Origin: Nocardioides soli
GTDB taxonomy: Bacteria > Actinomycetota > Actinomycetes > Propionibacteriales > Nocardioidaceae
Length of the DNA stretch: 64,000 bases
Reading direction: 5' to 3'
NCBI RefSeq assembly: GCF_014191495.1
Contig: NZ_JACHWR010000001.1
Coordinates: forward strand, 1,426,001-1,490,000
This document shows positions 35,556-44,501 of this stretch, in pieces. The position numbers and the translations under genes are program-made. Each line of letters begins with the position of its first letter. Positions within the stretch are counted from its first letter, which is position 1. The notes under the pieces are model-generated. The model searched no databases. It had not been told where the DNA came from and saw only the letters and a list, made by a program, of their open reading frames with translations.

Positions 35556-37382
35556 ATGTCCGACGACGTTCTGACCGAGCGGGCCCGCGTCCAGTCCGGG
35601 ATCGAGGGGCGCACCCTCGTCGACATCCTGGCCGACACCGTGCGCGAGCACGGCGACCGGCCGGCGTACTCCGACAAGCACCACGTGCCCGAGGGCGAGT
35701 CGTGGCGCACCCTCACCTGGGCCCAGACCCGCGAGCTCGCCCTCGACGTCGCCGCCGGCCTGGTCGAGCTCGGCGTCGCTCCGGGCGACACGGTCGCGAT
35801 CATGGCCACGAACCGGATCGAGCACTACGTCGCCGACATCGCCGCCGTGCACGCCGGGGCCACGCCGATGTCGATCTACAACACGCTCGCCCCCGAGCAG
35901 GTGGCCTACGTCGCCGGGCACGCCCGACCGGCCGTCGTGTTCGTGGAGGACGCGGCCTACCGGGACCGCTGGGCCACCGCGCTCGACGAGGTCGACAGCG
36001 TCCGCAGGGTCGTCCGGCTCGACGCGGACTGGGACGAGCTCGTGGCTGCGGGGACGGCGTACCGCGCCGCGCACCCGGGCGAGGTCGAGGCCCGAGCCGC
36101 GGCGCTCGCGCCGGACTCGCCCGCCACGATCCTCTACACCTCGGGGACCACCGGGCACCCGAAGGGCGTGGTGATGACCCATCACAACGTCCTCTACGAG
36201 ACGATGAGCACCCAGGAGGCCGCCGGACTCACCGGAGCCCAGACCGGGGTGAGCTACCTGCCCCTGGCCCACATCGCCGAGCGGGTGCTCGGCCTCTACG
36301 GGCCGCAGGCGCAGGGCAGCCACATGCACGCCATCGGCGACCCGACCCAGCTGCTGGCTGCGCTCGGCGAGGTGCACCCCACGGCGTTCTTCGGCGTCCC
36401 GCGGGTGTGGGAGAAGATCCGCACCGGCCTGACGGCCAAGCTCGCCGCCGACCCCGACCCGGCCAACCGCGCGATGGTCGAGGAGTCGATGGCGGCGGCG
36501 CTCGCGTGGGTCGAGGCCCAGGAGGTCGGCGGCACCATGACGCCGGAGATCGAGGCGGCCTACCGCGCGGCCGACGAGCGGATCCTCGGGTTCCTCAAGC
36601 TGCTGCTCGGCCTCGACCAGGTCACCTGGGCCGGCTCGGCGGCGGCGCCGATGCCCGTCGACGTCGCGAGGTTCATGGCCGGCCTCGGCCTCAAGGTCTA
36701 CGACGTCTACGGCATGACCGAGACCTGCGGTGCCGTCACCGCCAACGGCCCGGGCGGCTTCCGGCTCGGCACCGTCGGCCGCGCCAACCCGGGCATGGAG
36801 GTGCGGCTCGGCGAGGACGGCGAGATCCTGGTCCGCGGCCCGGTGAACACCCCCGGCTACTACCGCCAGGACGACGCCACCCGCGCCCTGATCGACGACG
36901 ACGGCTGGCTGCACACCGGCGACATCGGCACGCTCGACGACGACGGATTCTTCGCGGTCGTCGACCGCAAGAAGGAGCTGATCATCACCTCGGCCGGCAA
37001 GAACGTCGCGCCGTCCAACATCGAGAGCTACCTCAAGGAGTCGCCGCTCATCGGGCACGCGATGGCGATCGGCGACAACCGGCCGTACGTCGTCGCGATC
37101 CTCACCCTCGACGGCGAGATCGCGCCGCTGATGGCGCAGCAGCTCGGCATCGAGTTCACCGACCTCGCCGACCTGGCGGCCAAGCCGGAGATCCGGGCGA
37201 TGGTGCAGCAGTCGGTCGACGCCGCCAACGCCCGCCTCTCCCGGCCCGAGCAGGTCAAGTCGTTCGAGCTGCTGCCCGTCGAGTGGACGGCCGAGTCCGA
37301 GGAGCTCACCCCCACGCTGAAGCTCAAGCGGCGGGTCGTGAACGCCAAGTACTCCGACGTCGTGGACCGCCTCTACGGGTGA
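35556..37382 (+). CDS. long-chain fatty-acid-CoA ligase (FadD15-like)
   Basis: The 608-residue enzyme belongs to the long FAA1-type acyl-CoA synthetases. Motifs are ILYTSGTTGHPKGVVMTHHN, YLPLAHIAERVLG, DVYGMTETCGAV, GWLHTGDIGTLDDDG and KNVAPSNIESYL. A ribosome site GAGGAG lies ahead of the ATG. It is separated by 78 bases from the acyl-CoA dehydrogenase and probably shares its unit. It should activate the fatty or branched acid that the dehydrogenase then acts on. Confidence 0.93.
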   Translation: MSDDVLTERARVQSGIEGRTLVDILADTVREHGDRPAYSDKHHVPEGESWRTLTWAQTRELALDVAAGLVELGVAPGDTVAIMATNRIEHYVADIAAVHAGATPMSIYNTLAPEQVAYVAGHARPAVVFVEDAAYRDRWATALDEVDSVRRVVRLDADWDELVAAGTAYRAAHPGEVEARAAALAPDSPATILYTSGTTGHPKGVVMTHHNVLYETMSTQEAAGLTGAQTGVSYLPLAHIAERVLGLYGPQAQGSHMHAIGDPTQLLAALGEVHPTAFFGVPRVWEKIRTGLTAKLAADPDPANRAMVEESMAAALAWVEAQEVGGTMTPEIEAAYRAADERILGFLKLLLGLDQVTWAGSAAAPMPVDVARFMAGLGLKVYDVYGMTETCGAVTANGPGGFRLGTVGRANPGMEVRLGEDGEILVRGPVNTPGYYRQDDATRALIDDDGWLHTGDIGTLDDDGFFAVVDRKKELIITSAGKNVAPSNIESYLKESPLIGHAMAIGDNRPYVVAILTLDGEIAPLMAQQLGIEFTDLADLAAKPEIRAMVQQSVDAANARLSRPEQVKSFELLPVEWTAESEELTPTLKLKRRVVNAKYSDVVDRLYG

Positions 37383-37412
37383 GGCGAGCGCCGGTCCGTC
37401 AGACTGCCCTGC

Positions 37413-38915
37413 ATGACCACACGGCAACGGCCCGTGCCCGACGGGCTCGTCGAGGCGTTCTGGGAGTACGAGCGCGCGCTGATGGCCGATGACGTCGCGA
37501 CGCTGGACCGGCTCTTCGCACCCGGCCCGACGACACTGCGCGGCGACGCGGACGGGCTGCTCGTCGGCCACGACCAGATCAGCGCGTTCCGCAGCAGCCG
37601 CGGCGGCACGCCGCAGCGGCGCATCGTGCAGACCCACGTGCAGACCGTGGACGACGACCACGCCCTCGTCGTCGCGGTCACCGAACTCGCCCGTGGCGGC
37701 CGCGGGCAGCAGACCCAGCTGTGGGTGCGCACCGCCGACGGCTGGCGGGTCACCGCCGCCCACGTCTCGGCGCCCGGCCCGGCCCTCGACACCCGGATCT
37801 GGCGGCTGGTGGGCGATCCGCTGGTGCCCGCCATCGGGCCGGGACCGCTCGACGGGGAGACCGTGGCCGTCAAGGACGTGTACGCCGTGCGCGGCGAACG
37901 CATCGGGGCCGGCAACCCCGCCTGGCTGGCCGAGGCGCGTGAGGAGCCGGTCCACGCCCGCGCGGTCGAACTGCTGCTGGAGGCCGGCGCGAGCCTGCGC
38001 GGCATCGCCCGGACCGAGGAGTTCGCGTGGTCGCTCGCCGGGGTCAACGCCCACTACGGCGCGCCGCCCAACCCGCGGGCGCCCCGGCGGGCGGCCGGCG
38101 GCTCCTCCTCCGGCTCCGCGAGCGCCGTCTCCCTGGGACAGGCCAGCATCGGCCTCGGCACCGACACCGCCGGCTCGATCCGGGTGCCGGCGGCGTACCA
38201 GGGCCTCTACGGGATCCGGACCACCCATGGCGCGGCGTCGACGTACGCCGTGCTGCCGCTGGCGCGCTCCTTCGACGCGGTCGGCTGGCTGACCCGCGAC
38301 GCCGGGCTGCTGCGGCGGGTCGGCGAGGTGCTGCTGCCGCCCGGCCCACGCAACCCGGCCAGCGACCTGGTCAGCGTGCCGGGCCTTACCGGGCTGGCCG
38401 AGCCCGAGGTCGCCGCCGTGGTCGACGCGTTCGCCGCGGAGCACGGTGCGATGCGCGAGTCGTGGGACCTCACCGAGCTGCCGGCGTGGCTGGCGGCGTT
38501 CCAGACGGTGCAGGCCTGGGAGGCGTGGCACGACCTCGGCGCCTGGGTGGCGCCGAGGCTCGACGAGATCGGGCCCGAGGTGCGCGCCCGGTTCGAGGCG
38601 GCGGCGCTGGTCGACGACGAGCAGGCCGCCGCCGCGCGGCAGGTGGTCGGGCGGGCGAGCGCGCGGATCCGGGAGCTGGTCGGCGAGCGCGTCGTCGTGC
38701 TGCCCTCCGCGCCCTCGGTCGCGCCGCTCCTCGGCGCCGACCGGTCGGCGGGCCGCCAGGCGACGCTGCTGCTCACCGGACTCGCCGCCCTGGCCGGGCT
38801 GCCGGCGGTCGGCCTGCCGGGCCGGACCCGGTCCGGACTGCCCACCGGCGTCTGCCTGCTCGCCGCTCCCGGCCGCGACCGCGACCTCCTCGAATTGGCT
38901 ATTGACCTGACGTGA
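37413..38915 (+). CDS. AtzH/HpxZ-like domain fused to an amidase
   Basis: This 500-residue protein is a fusion. Residues 8-120 form an NTF2-like AtzH/HpxZ (DUF3225) domain: AFWEYERALMADDVATLDRL, then SAFRSSR and WVRTADGWRVTAAHVS. Residues 130-500 form an amidase-signature enzyme with catalytic K154 (VAVKDVYAV), the GGSSSGSASA loop at about 229-238 and nucleophile S255 in DTAGSIRVPA. The gene precedes the purine operon by 105 bases. In Klebsiella the separate HpxZ and amidase-like HpxY act on oxalurate, the product of ureidoglycine transamination, so this fusion may do that step here. The activity is inference. Confidence 0.85.
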   Translation: MTTRQRPVPDGLVEAFWEYERALMADDVATLDRLFAPGPTTLRGDADGLLVGHDQISAFRSSRGGTPQRRIVQTHVQTVDDDHALVVAVTELARGGRGQQTQLWVRTADGWRVTAAHVSAPGPALDTRIWRLVGDPLVPAIGPGPLDGETVAVKDVYAVRGERIGAGNPAWLAEAREEPVHARAVELLLEAGASLRGIARTEEFAWSLAGVNAHYGAPPNPRAPRRAAGGSSSGSASAVSLGQASIGLGTDTAGSIRVPAAYQGLYGIRTTHGAASTYAVLPLARSFDAVGWLTRDAGLLRRVGEVLLPPGPRNPASDLVSVPGLTGLAEPEVAAVVDAFAAEHGAMRESWDLTELPAWLAAFQTVQAWEAWHDLGAWVAPRLDEIGPEVRARFEAAALVDDEQAAAARQVVGRASARIRELVGERVVVLPSAPSVAPLLGADRSAGRQATLLLTGLAALAGLPAVGLPGRTRSGLPTGVCLLAAPGRDRDLLELAIDLT

Positions 38916-38937
38916 CGGGCGGCGAGGCCGTACCGTC

Positions 38938-38984
38938 ACTGAAACGACGGTTTCGGTCCCGCGACGCGCGGATCCTTGGTATCC
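38938..38984 (+). promoter_or_regulatory. two palindromes upstream of the purine operon
   Basis: ACTGAAAC and GTTTCGGT (38938-38945 and 38950-38957) form an 8-bp inverted repeat with one mismatch, and GGATCC-TTG-GTATCC at 38970-38984 a second with one mismatch. Both lie in the 105-base gap before the GTG of the first purine gene, where its promoter and operators should be. The binding proteins are unknown; the RpiR-type regulator encoded in the operon is the obvious candidate for one of them. Confidence 0.4.
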
Positions 38985-39020
38985 AACCGGTTCGGGCCGG
39001 CGGCCTGGAGAGGAGGGTCG

Positions 39021-39515
39021 GTGCAGCTCGCCGACTTCAACGCGATGACCCCGGAGCAGGCGAGCGCCGCGGTGCGCCCCTGCGCCGACATCGACTCGTG
39101 GGTCGCGGCGCTCGTCGCCGGTCGCCCGTACGACGACGTCGACCGCCTGCTCGCGCTGGCCGACGTTCGGGCCCGGGCGTGGACGCCGGCCGAGGTCGAG
39201 GGGGCCCTGGCCGACCACCCGCGGATCGGCGAGCGCCACGGCGGCAGCGGGGCGAGCGCCACGCTGTCGACGCGCGAGCAGGCCGGTGTCGACCCCCACG
39301 ACGCCGACGTGCAGCGGCGGCTGGCCGCGGGCAACGCGGCGTACGAGGAGAGGTTCGACCGGATCTACCTGGTGCGCGCCGCGGGGCGCAGTGCCGAGGA
39401 GATCCTCGCCCTGCTGGAGGAGCGGCTCACCCACGACCCCGAGACCGAGCTCGCGGTGACCGCCGGCCAGCTGCGCGAGATCGCGCTGCTCCGCCTGGAA
39501 GGACTCCTCCGATGA
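39021..39515 (+). CDS. uraD: OHCU decarboxylase (ureidoimidazoline decarboxylase)
   Basis: The 164-residue enzyme converts OHCU to S-allantoin, the third step of urate breakdown. The catalytic motif ADHPRIGERH is at about 58-67, preceded by a conserved AADIDSWV-like segment (PCADIDSWVAALVAGRPY) and followed by the helical EERFDRIYLVRAAGRSAEEIL. The start is the GTG at 39021 just after GAGAGGAGGG; a longer frame upstream lacks a ribosome site. It overlaps the next gene by ATGA and is the first gene of the operon. Confidence 0.93.
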   Translation: MQLADFNAMTPEQASAAVRPCADIDSWVAALVAGRPYDDVDRLLALADVRARAWTPAEVEGALADHPRIGERHGGSGASATLSTREQAGVDPHDADVQRRLAAGNAAYEERFDRIYLVRAAGRSAEEILALLEERLTHDPETELAVTAGQLREIALLRLEGLLR

Positions 39516-39832
39516 GCACGCTGTCCACGCACGTCCTCGACACCACCGCCGGGGTGCCGGCCGCCGGTGTCCGGGTGCACCTCGGCGACGCCACGGACCG
39601 GGTGATCGGGAGCGGCACCACCGACGACGACGGCCGCCTGCGCTTCGACGCCGACCTGGCCGGCGGCGTCTACGTGCTGACGTTCGAGACCGGCGCGTGG
39701 TTCGGCGACCAGGGCCGCGCGACGTTCTTCCCGGTCGTCGGCATCGCCGTCGAGATCGACCCCGACCGGCCGCACCACCACGTGCCGCTGCTGCTGAGCC
39801 CCTTCGCCTACTCCACCTACCGAGGGAGCTGA
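39512..39832 (+). CDS. uraH: 5-hydroxyisourate hydrolase (transthyretin-like)
   Basis: The 106-residue protein carries the three family landmarks: LSTHVLDTTAGVPAAGV at the start with the catalytic histidine, the arginine region near DDDGRLR, and the C-terminal YSTYRGS tetrapeptide. It hydrolyses 5-hydroxyisourate made by the urate oxidase encoded next. The length is exactly that of bacterial HIU hydrolases. Coupled by ATGA with uraD. Confidence 0.96.
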   Translation: MSTLSTHVLDTTAGVPAAGVRVHLGDATDRVIGSGTTDDDGRLRFDADLAGGVYVLTFETGAWFGDQGRATFFPVVGIAVEIDPDRPHHHVPLLLSPFAYSTYRGS

Positions 39833-39833
39833 C

Positions 39834-40712
39834 GTGACCTCCTCGAACCGGTCCCGGATCGTGCTCGGACCCAACCAGTACGGCAAGGCCGAGTGCCGCC
39901 TGGTGCGCATCGACCGCGCCACCGACCGCCACGAGATCACCGACCTCAACGTCACCACCCAGCTGCGCGGCGACTTCACCGCCTGCCACACCGAGGGCGA
40001 CAACGGCCACGTGGTCGCGACCGACACCCAGAAGAACACCGTCTACGCCTTCGCCCGTGACGGCGTCGGCGCGCCCGAGGCCTTCCTGCTCCGGCTGGCC
40101 CGTCACTTCACCACCGCGCACGAGTGGGTCACCGCCGCCGACCTCGCGGCCGAGCAGTACGCCTGGGAGCGGATCGCCGTCGACGGCGCGGGCCACGACC
40201 ACGCCTTCCGGCGCACCGGCCGCGGCACCCGCACCGCCCGCGTCGAGCACGACGGCGAGAGCACCGTCGTCACCGCGGGCCTGACCGACTGCACGGTGCT
40301 GAAGTCGACCGGCTCGGAGTTCCACGGCTTCCCGCGCGACCGCTACACGACGCTGGAGGACACCACCGACCGGATCCTGGCCACCGACCTCACCGCGACC
40401 TGGCGCTACGCCGCATCCGCCGTCGAGCGCGGCCTCGACTACGACGCAACGTACGCCGGCGTCTCGGACCTGCTGCTCGCGACCTTCGCCGGTCGGCACT
40501 CCCTCGCCCTCCAGCAGACGATCTTCGAGATGGGCAGGGCGGTGCTGGAGCGGTACGCCGAGATCGACGAGATCAGCCTCTCCTGCCCGAACAAGCACCA
40601 CTTCCTGGTCGACCTCGAGCCCTTCGGGCTCGACAACCCCGGCGAGATCTTCTTCGCCGCCGACCGGCCCTACGGGCTGATCCAGGCGACCGTGCTGCGC
40701 GAGGAGGCCTGA
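39834..40712 (+). CDS. urate oxidase (uricase)
   Basis: The 292-residue cofactor-free oxidase turns urate into 5-hydroxyisourate and peroxide. Recognisable segments are GPNQYGKAECRLVRI near the N-terminus, the active-site NVTTQLRGDF with NTVYAF, then GLTDCTVLKSTGSEFHGFPR-like and DEISLSCPNKHHFLVDLEPF. The start is GTG, one base after the previous stop plus a base. No peroxisomal signal is expected in bacteria. It overlaps allantoinase by TGATG. Confidence 0.96.
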   Translation: MTSSNRSRIVLGPNQYGKAECRLVRIDRATDRHEITDLNVTTQLRGDFTACHTEGDNGHVVATDTQKNTVYAFARDGVGAPEAFLLRLARHFTTAHEWVTAADLAAEQYAWERIAVDGAGHDHAFRRTGRGTRTARVEHDGESTVVTAGLTDCTVLKSTGSEFHGFPRDRYTTLEDTTDRILATDLTATWRYAASAVERGLDYDATYAGVSDLLLATFAGRHSLALQQTIFEMGRAVLERYAEIDEISLSCPNKHHFLVDLEPFGLDNPGEIFFAADRPYGLIQATVLREEA

Positions 40713-42049
40713 TGCCCCTGGCCGCGGTGCGCGGGCGGCACGTCCTGGCCGGCGACGGGTTCGTCCCTGCGACCGTCGTGATCGAGGACGGCCGGATCCG
40801 CGCTATTGAACGGTCGGCGCACCCCGTCGACGGCCAGGTGCTCGACGTGCCCGACTCGGCGTACGTCCTGCCCGGCGTGGTCGACAGCCACGTGCACGTC
40901 AACGAGCCCGGTCGCACCGCGTGGGAGGGCTTCGCGTCGGCCACCCTCGCCGCGGCGCTCGGCGGCGCCACCACGATCGTCGACATGCCGCTGAACTCCC
41001 TGCCGCCCACCACGACGGTCGACCACCTCGAGCGCAAACGGCGGGCCGCGGCCGGCCGGCTGGCCGTCGACGTGGGGTTCTGGGGCGGGGCGGTGCCGGA
41101 CAACGAGCGCGAGCTCGAGCCGCTGTGGGAGGCGGGCGTCCTCGGCTTCAAGTGCTTCCTCTCGCCCAGCGGCGTCGAGGAGTTCCCGCCGCTCGACCCC
41201 GGCCAGCTCTACGCCGCGCTGGCGACGCTCGCGCGTCTCGGCGCGCCGATGCTGGTGCACGCCGAGGACCCCGCCGTCCTCGACGTGGCGCCCACGGTGC
41301 CGAGCCGGGCGTACGCCGACTTCCTGCACTCCCGGCCGGACGCCGCCGAGACGACCGCCGTGCACCGCGTACTCGACGGGGCCCGCGACACCGGGGCCCG
41401 CGTGCACGTCGTCCACCTCTCCAGCGCGCGGGCCCTCGACCTGATCGCCGACGCGAAGGCCGAGGGCCTGCCGGTGACCGTCGAGACCTGCCCCCACTAC
41501 CTGTGCTTCGAGGCCGGGACCATCCCCGACGCCGCGCCGGAGTTCAAGTGCTGCCCACCGATCCGCGACGCGGGCAACCGCGACGAGCTGTGGCGCGGGC
41601 TCGGGGACGGCGTGATCGACCTGGTCGTCAGCGACCACTCCCCCACGACGGCCGAGGAGAAGGGCCGCGGCGACGGTGAGCTCCAGCAGGCGTGGGGCGG
41701 GATCTCCGGACTCCAGGTCGGCTTCACCGCGGTCGCCCACGAGGCGCGCCGACGCGGCGTCGGACTCGAGCAGGTCAGCCGCTGGATGTCGCGCGGCCCC
41801 GCCGACCTGGTCGGCCTCACCGCCAAGGGCCGGATCGCGGCCGGCGCCGACGCCGACCTCGTCGTCTACGACCCCACCGTGCCGCTCGAGGTCGATGCCG
41901 CCCGGCTCGCCCACCGCAACCCGATCACGGCGTACGACGGGCTGCGGTTCGACGGCAGCGTGACCCACACCGTCGTGCGCGGCCGCGCCGTCGATCCCGA
42001 CCACCCCGACCACGCGTGGGGCCGGCAGCTGAGGAGGCCAGCATCGTGA
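40712..42049 (+). CDS. allB: allantoinase
   Basis: The 445-residue amidohydrolase opens the hydantoin ring of allantoin to allantoate. The bimetal site is complete: H60 and H62 in DSHVHVNEPG, carbamylated K147 in GFKCFLSPSG, histidines in LVHAEDP and VHLSSARA, and the aspartate of VVSDHSP. The start and stop overlap both neighbours by a few bases. The family match is close, and the position between urate oxidase and the aminotransferase supports the role. Confidence 0.95.
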   Translation: MPLAAVRGRHVLAGDGFVPATVVIEDGRIRAIERSAHPVDGQVLDVPDSAYVLPGVVDSHVHVNEPGRTAWEGFASATLAAALGGATTIVDMPLNSLPPTTTVDHLERKRRAAAGRLAVDVGFWGGAVPDNERELEPLWEAGVLGFKCFLSPSGVEEFPPLDPGQLYAALATLARLGAPMLVHAEDPAVLDVAPTVPSRAYADFLHSRPDAAETTAVHRVLDGARDTGARVHVVHLSSARALDLIADAKAEGLPVTVETCPHYLCFEAGTIPDAAPEFKCCPPIRDAGNRDELWRGLGDGVIDLVVSDHSPTTAEEKGRGDGELQQAWGGISGLQVGFTAVAHEARRRGVGLEQVSRWMSRGPADLVGLTAKGRIAAGADADLVVYDPTVPLEVDAARLAHRNPITAYDGLRFDGSVTHTVVRGRAVDPDHPDHAWGRQLRRPAS

Positions 42050-43266
42050 CCCAGGTGAACCCACCGCCCCGACTGCTGATGGGCCCCGGCCCGGTCACCG
42101 CCGACCCCCGGGTGCTGCGCGCGATGTCGGCGCAGCTGGTCGGGCAGTTCGACCCGTGGATGACCGACACCATGAACGAGACGATGGCGCTCTACCGCCA
42201 GGTCTTCCGCACGGCCAACCGGCAGACCTTCCTGGTCGACGGCACCTCGCGCGCCGGCATCGAGGCGGCGCTCGTCAGCCTGCTCGAGCCGGGTGACCGG
42301 GTGCTGGTGCCGGTCTTCGGACGGTTCGGTCACCTGCTCACCGAGATCGCGGAGCGGTGCCGGGCCGAGGTGCACACGATCGAGGTGCCGTGGGGTGCGG
42401 TCTTCGACCCCGAGGCGATCGAGGACGCCGTACGTCGGGTCCGGCCGAAGCTGGTCGCGGTGGTCCAGGGCGACACCAGCACCACCATGTGCCAGCCGCT
42501 GGCCGACCTCGGCGAGATCTGCCGTCGCCACGACGCGCTGCTCTACTGCGACGCGACCGCCTCGCTGGGCGGCAACGAGTTCGAGATGGACGCGTGGGGG
42601 CTCGACGTCGCGACCGCGGGACTGCAGAAGTGCCTCGGCGGCCCCTCCGGAAGCGCGCCGATCTCGATCTCCGACCGGGCGGTCGGCGTGATCGACGCCC
42701 GCAAGCACGTCGAGGCGGGGCTGCGCGTCGACGACGACGTCGACCGCGGCGAGCGGATCGCCAGCAACTACCTCGACCTCGCCCAGCTGATGGACTACTG
42801 GGGGCCGCGCCGGCTCAACCACCACACCGAGGCGACCACGATGCTCTACGGCGCGCGCGAGTGCGCCCGGCTGCTGGTCGAGGAGGGTGTCGACGCGGCC
42901 GTCGCCCGGCACGCCGGCCACGGTCGGGCGATGCTCGAGGGCGTGCGCGGGCTCGGCCTCGAGGTGTTCGGCGACGTCGCCCACAAGATGCACAACGTCG
43001 TGGCGGTGGAGATCCCGGCGGCGCTCGGCGCCTCGGGTGGCGACAAGGTCCGCGCGGCACTGCTCGACGACTTCGGCATCGAGATCGGCACGTCGTTCGG
43101 CCCGCTCCACGGCCGGGTCTGGAGGATCGGCACGATGGGCCACAACGCGCGCCGCGACGCCGTGCTGCTCACCCTGGCCGCGCTCGAACAGGTGCTGCGC
43201 GGGCACGGCGTCCCCGTGACCGCCGGAGGCGGCGTCGGCGCCGCCCGGGAGGTCTACGCCTCATGA
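42046..43266 (+). CDS. pucG: (S)-ureidoglycine-glyoxylate aminotransferase
   Basis: The 406-residue PLP enzyme is of the alanine-glyoxylate aminotransferase fold (class V). GPGPVTADPRVLRAM at the start, VDGTSRAGIEAALVSL for the cofactor phosphate, CDATASLGGNEFEMD and the Schiff-base lysine in ATAGLQKCLGGPSG are present. In the pathway it moves the amino group of ureidoglycine to glyoxylate, giving glycine and oxalurate. It is coupled to allantoinase by GTGA and to the next gene by ATGA. An alternative is plain serine-glyoxylate transamination, less likely here. Confidence 0.9.
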   Translation: MTQVNPPPRLLMGPGPVTADPRVLRAMSAQLVGQFDPWMTDTMNETMALYRQVFRTANRQTFLVDGTSRAGIEAALVSLLEPGDRVLVPVFGRFGHLLTEIAERCRAEVHTIEVPWGAVFDPEAIEDAVRRVRPKLVAVVQGDTSTTMCQPLADLGEICRRHDALLYCDATASLGGNEFEMDAWGLDVATAGLQKCLGGPSGSAPISISDRAVGVIDARKHVEAGLRVDDDVDRGERIASNYLDLAQLMDYWGPRRLNHHTEATTMLYGARECARLLVEEGVDAAVARHAGHGRAMLEGVRGLGLEVFGDVAHKMHNVVAVEIPAALGASGGDKVRAALLDDFGIEIGTSFGPLHGRVWRIGTMGHNARRDAVLLTLAALEQVLRGHGVPVTAGGGVGAAREVYAS

Positions 43267-44501
43267 GCACCGCCCGGCAGGTCCTCGAGCGCTGCGTCGA
43301 GCTCGACCGGCTCACCGCCACGCCGCCTGCCCTGCAGCGCGTCTACCTCTCCCCCGAGCACGCCGGCGCCAACGCGCTGGCCGGCCGGTGGATGGAGGCG
43401 GCCGGGATGCGCACCTGGCAGGACGCCGCCGGCAACCAGTGCGGCCGCCACGAGGGCCGCGAGCCCGGGCTGCCGGCGCTGCTGCTCGGCTCCCACCTCG
43501 ACACCGTGCCCGACGCCGGCTCCTACGACGGCATGCTCGGCGTCGTGATGGCGATCGCCGTCGCCGAGCGGCTGCGCGAGACCGCGCTGCCCTTCGCGCT
43601 CGAGGTGATCGGCTTCAGCGACGAGGAGGGCACCCGCTTCGGCAAGGCGTTGCTGGGCAGCCAGGCGGTGGCCGGCACCTGGGACGAGGCCTGGTGGGAC
43701 CTGCGCGACGCCGCCGGCATCACGCTGCGCCAGGCATACGCCGACTTCCACCTCGACCCGCAGCGCGTCGGCGAGGCGGCCCGCCGGCCCGAGGATCTCG
43801 TGGGCTATCTCGAGGCACACATCGAGCAGGGCCCGCACCTCGAGGCCGCGGACCGGTCGCTGGGCTACGTGACGAGCATCGCCGGCGCCCGGCGCTTCCG
43901 GCTCAACGTCATCGGCGAGGCCCGGCACGCCGGCGGCACGCCGTACGACCGGCGGCGCGACGCGCTGGTCGGCGCCAGCGAGGCGGTGCTGCTGGTCGAG
44001 CGGATGTCCAAGGAGGCGGGCTGCATCGCCACCGTGGGCCGGATCGAGGTGCAGCCGGGGGCGGTCAACGTGATCCCCGGCCGGGCCGACCTGAGCCTCG
44101 ACCTGCGGGCGGCCACCGACGCCCAGCGCGACGGGCTCTGGACCGCACTGCGGGCCGAGATCGAGCGGGTCTGCACCGCACGCGGGCTGCGGCTGGAGGT
44201 GCACGAGACCCACACGGCGCCGGCCATGCCGTGCGCTCCCCGGTTGCAGGAGGCGGTCATCGCCGGCATCCGCAGCACCGGCGACGACGACCCGATCGGG
44301 CTGTGGAGCCCGGCCGGGCACGACGCGATGGCGATCGGGCTCACCACGGACGTCGGCATGCTCTTCGTCCGCTGCCACGACGGCATCAGCCATCACCCCG
44401 ACGAGGACGTCCGCGAGCGCGACGTCGCCGCCGGCCTGGACGCGCTGGAGGCGGCGGTGCTGCATCTGGCCCGACGAGTGGAATCGGAGACGCACGCATG
44501 A
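43263..44501 (+). CDS. allC: allantoate amidohydrolase
   Basis: The 412-residue M20-type hydrolase releases ammonia and carbon dioxide from allantoate, giving ureidoglycine. Metal ligands are visible at H78/D80 in LLGSHLDTVPDAG, D89 in YDGMLG, the DEEGTRF pair, and H in AHIEQGPHLE. A dimerisation domain lies in the middle (GEARHAGGTPYDRRRDAL), and the C-terminal SPAGHDAMAIG closes the site. It provides the substrate for the aminotransferase next door. Confidence 0.94.
   Translation: MSTARQVLERCVELDRLTATPPALQRVYLSPEHAGANALAGRWMEAAGMRTWQDAAGNQCGRHEGREPGLPALLLGSHLDTVPDAGSYDGMLGVVMAIAVAERLRETALPFALEVIGFSDEEGTRFGKALLGSQAVAGTWDEAWWDLRDAAGITLRQAYADFHLDPQRVGEAARRPEDLVGYLEAHIEQGPHLEAADRSLGYVTSIAGARRFRLNVIGEARHAGGTPYDRRRDALVGASEAVLLVERMSKEAGCIATVGRIEVQPGAVNVIPGRADLSLDLRAATDAQRDGLWTALRAEIERVCTARGLRLEVHETHTAPAMPCAPRLQEAVIAGIRSTGDDDPIGLWSPAGHDAMAIGLTTDVGMLFVRCHDGISHHPDEDVRERDVAAGLDALEAAVLHLARRVESETHA

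Noticed and set aside
34128..40601. A 2157-codon open frame on the minus strand
   Set aside because: It is the antisense shadow of at least seven well-supported plus-strand genes; high GC with strong third-position bias keeps such frames open. No domain is visible in it.
42357..43262. N-terminal extension of allantoate amidohydrolase through the aminotransferase gene
   Set aside because: The frame is open but the ATG at 43263, inside the ATGA overlap, begins the normal M20 enzyme at its usual length.
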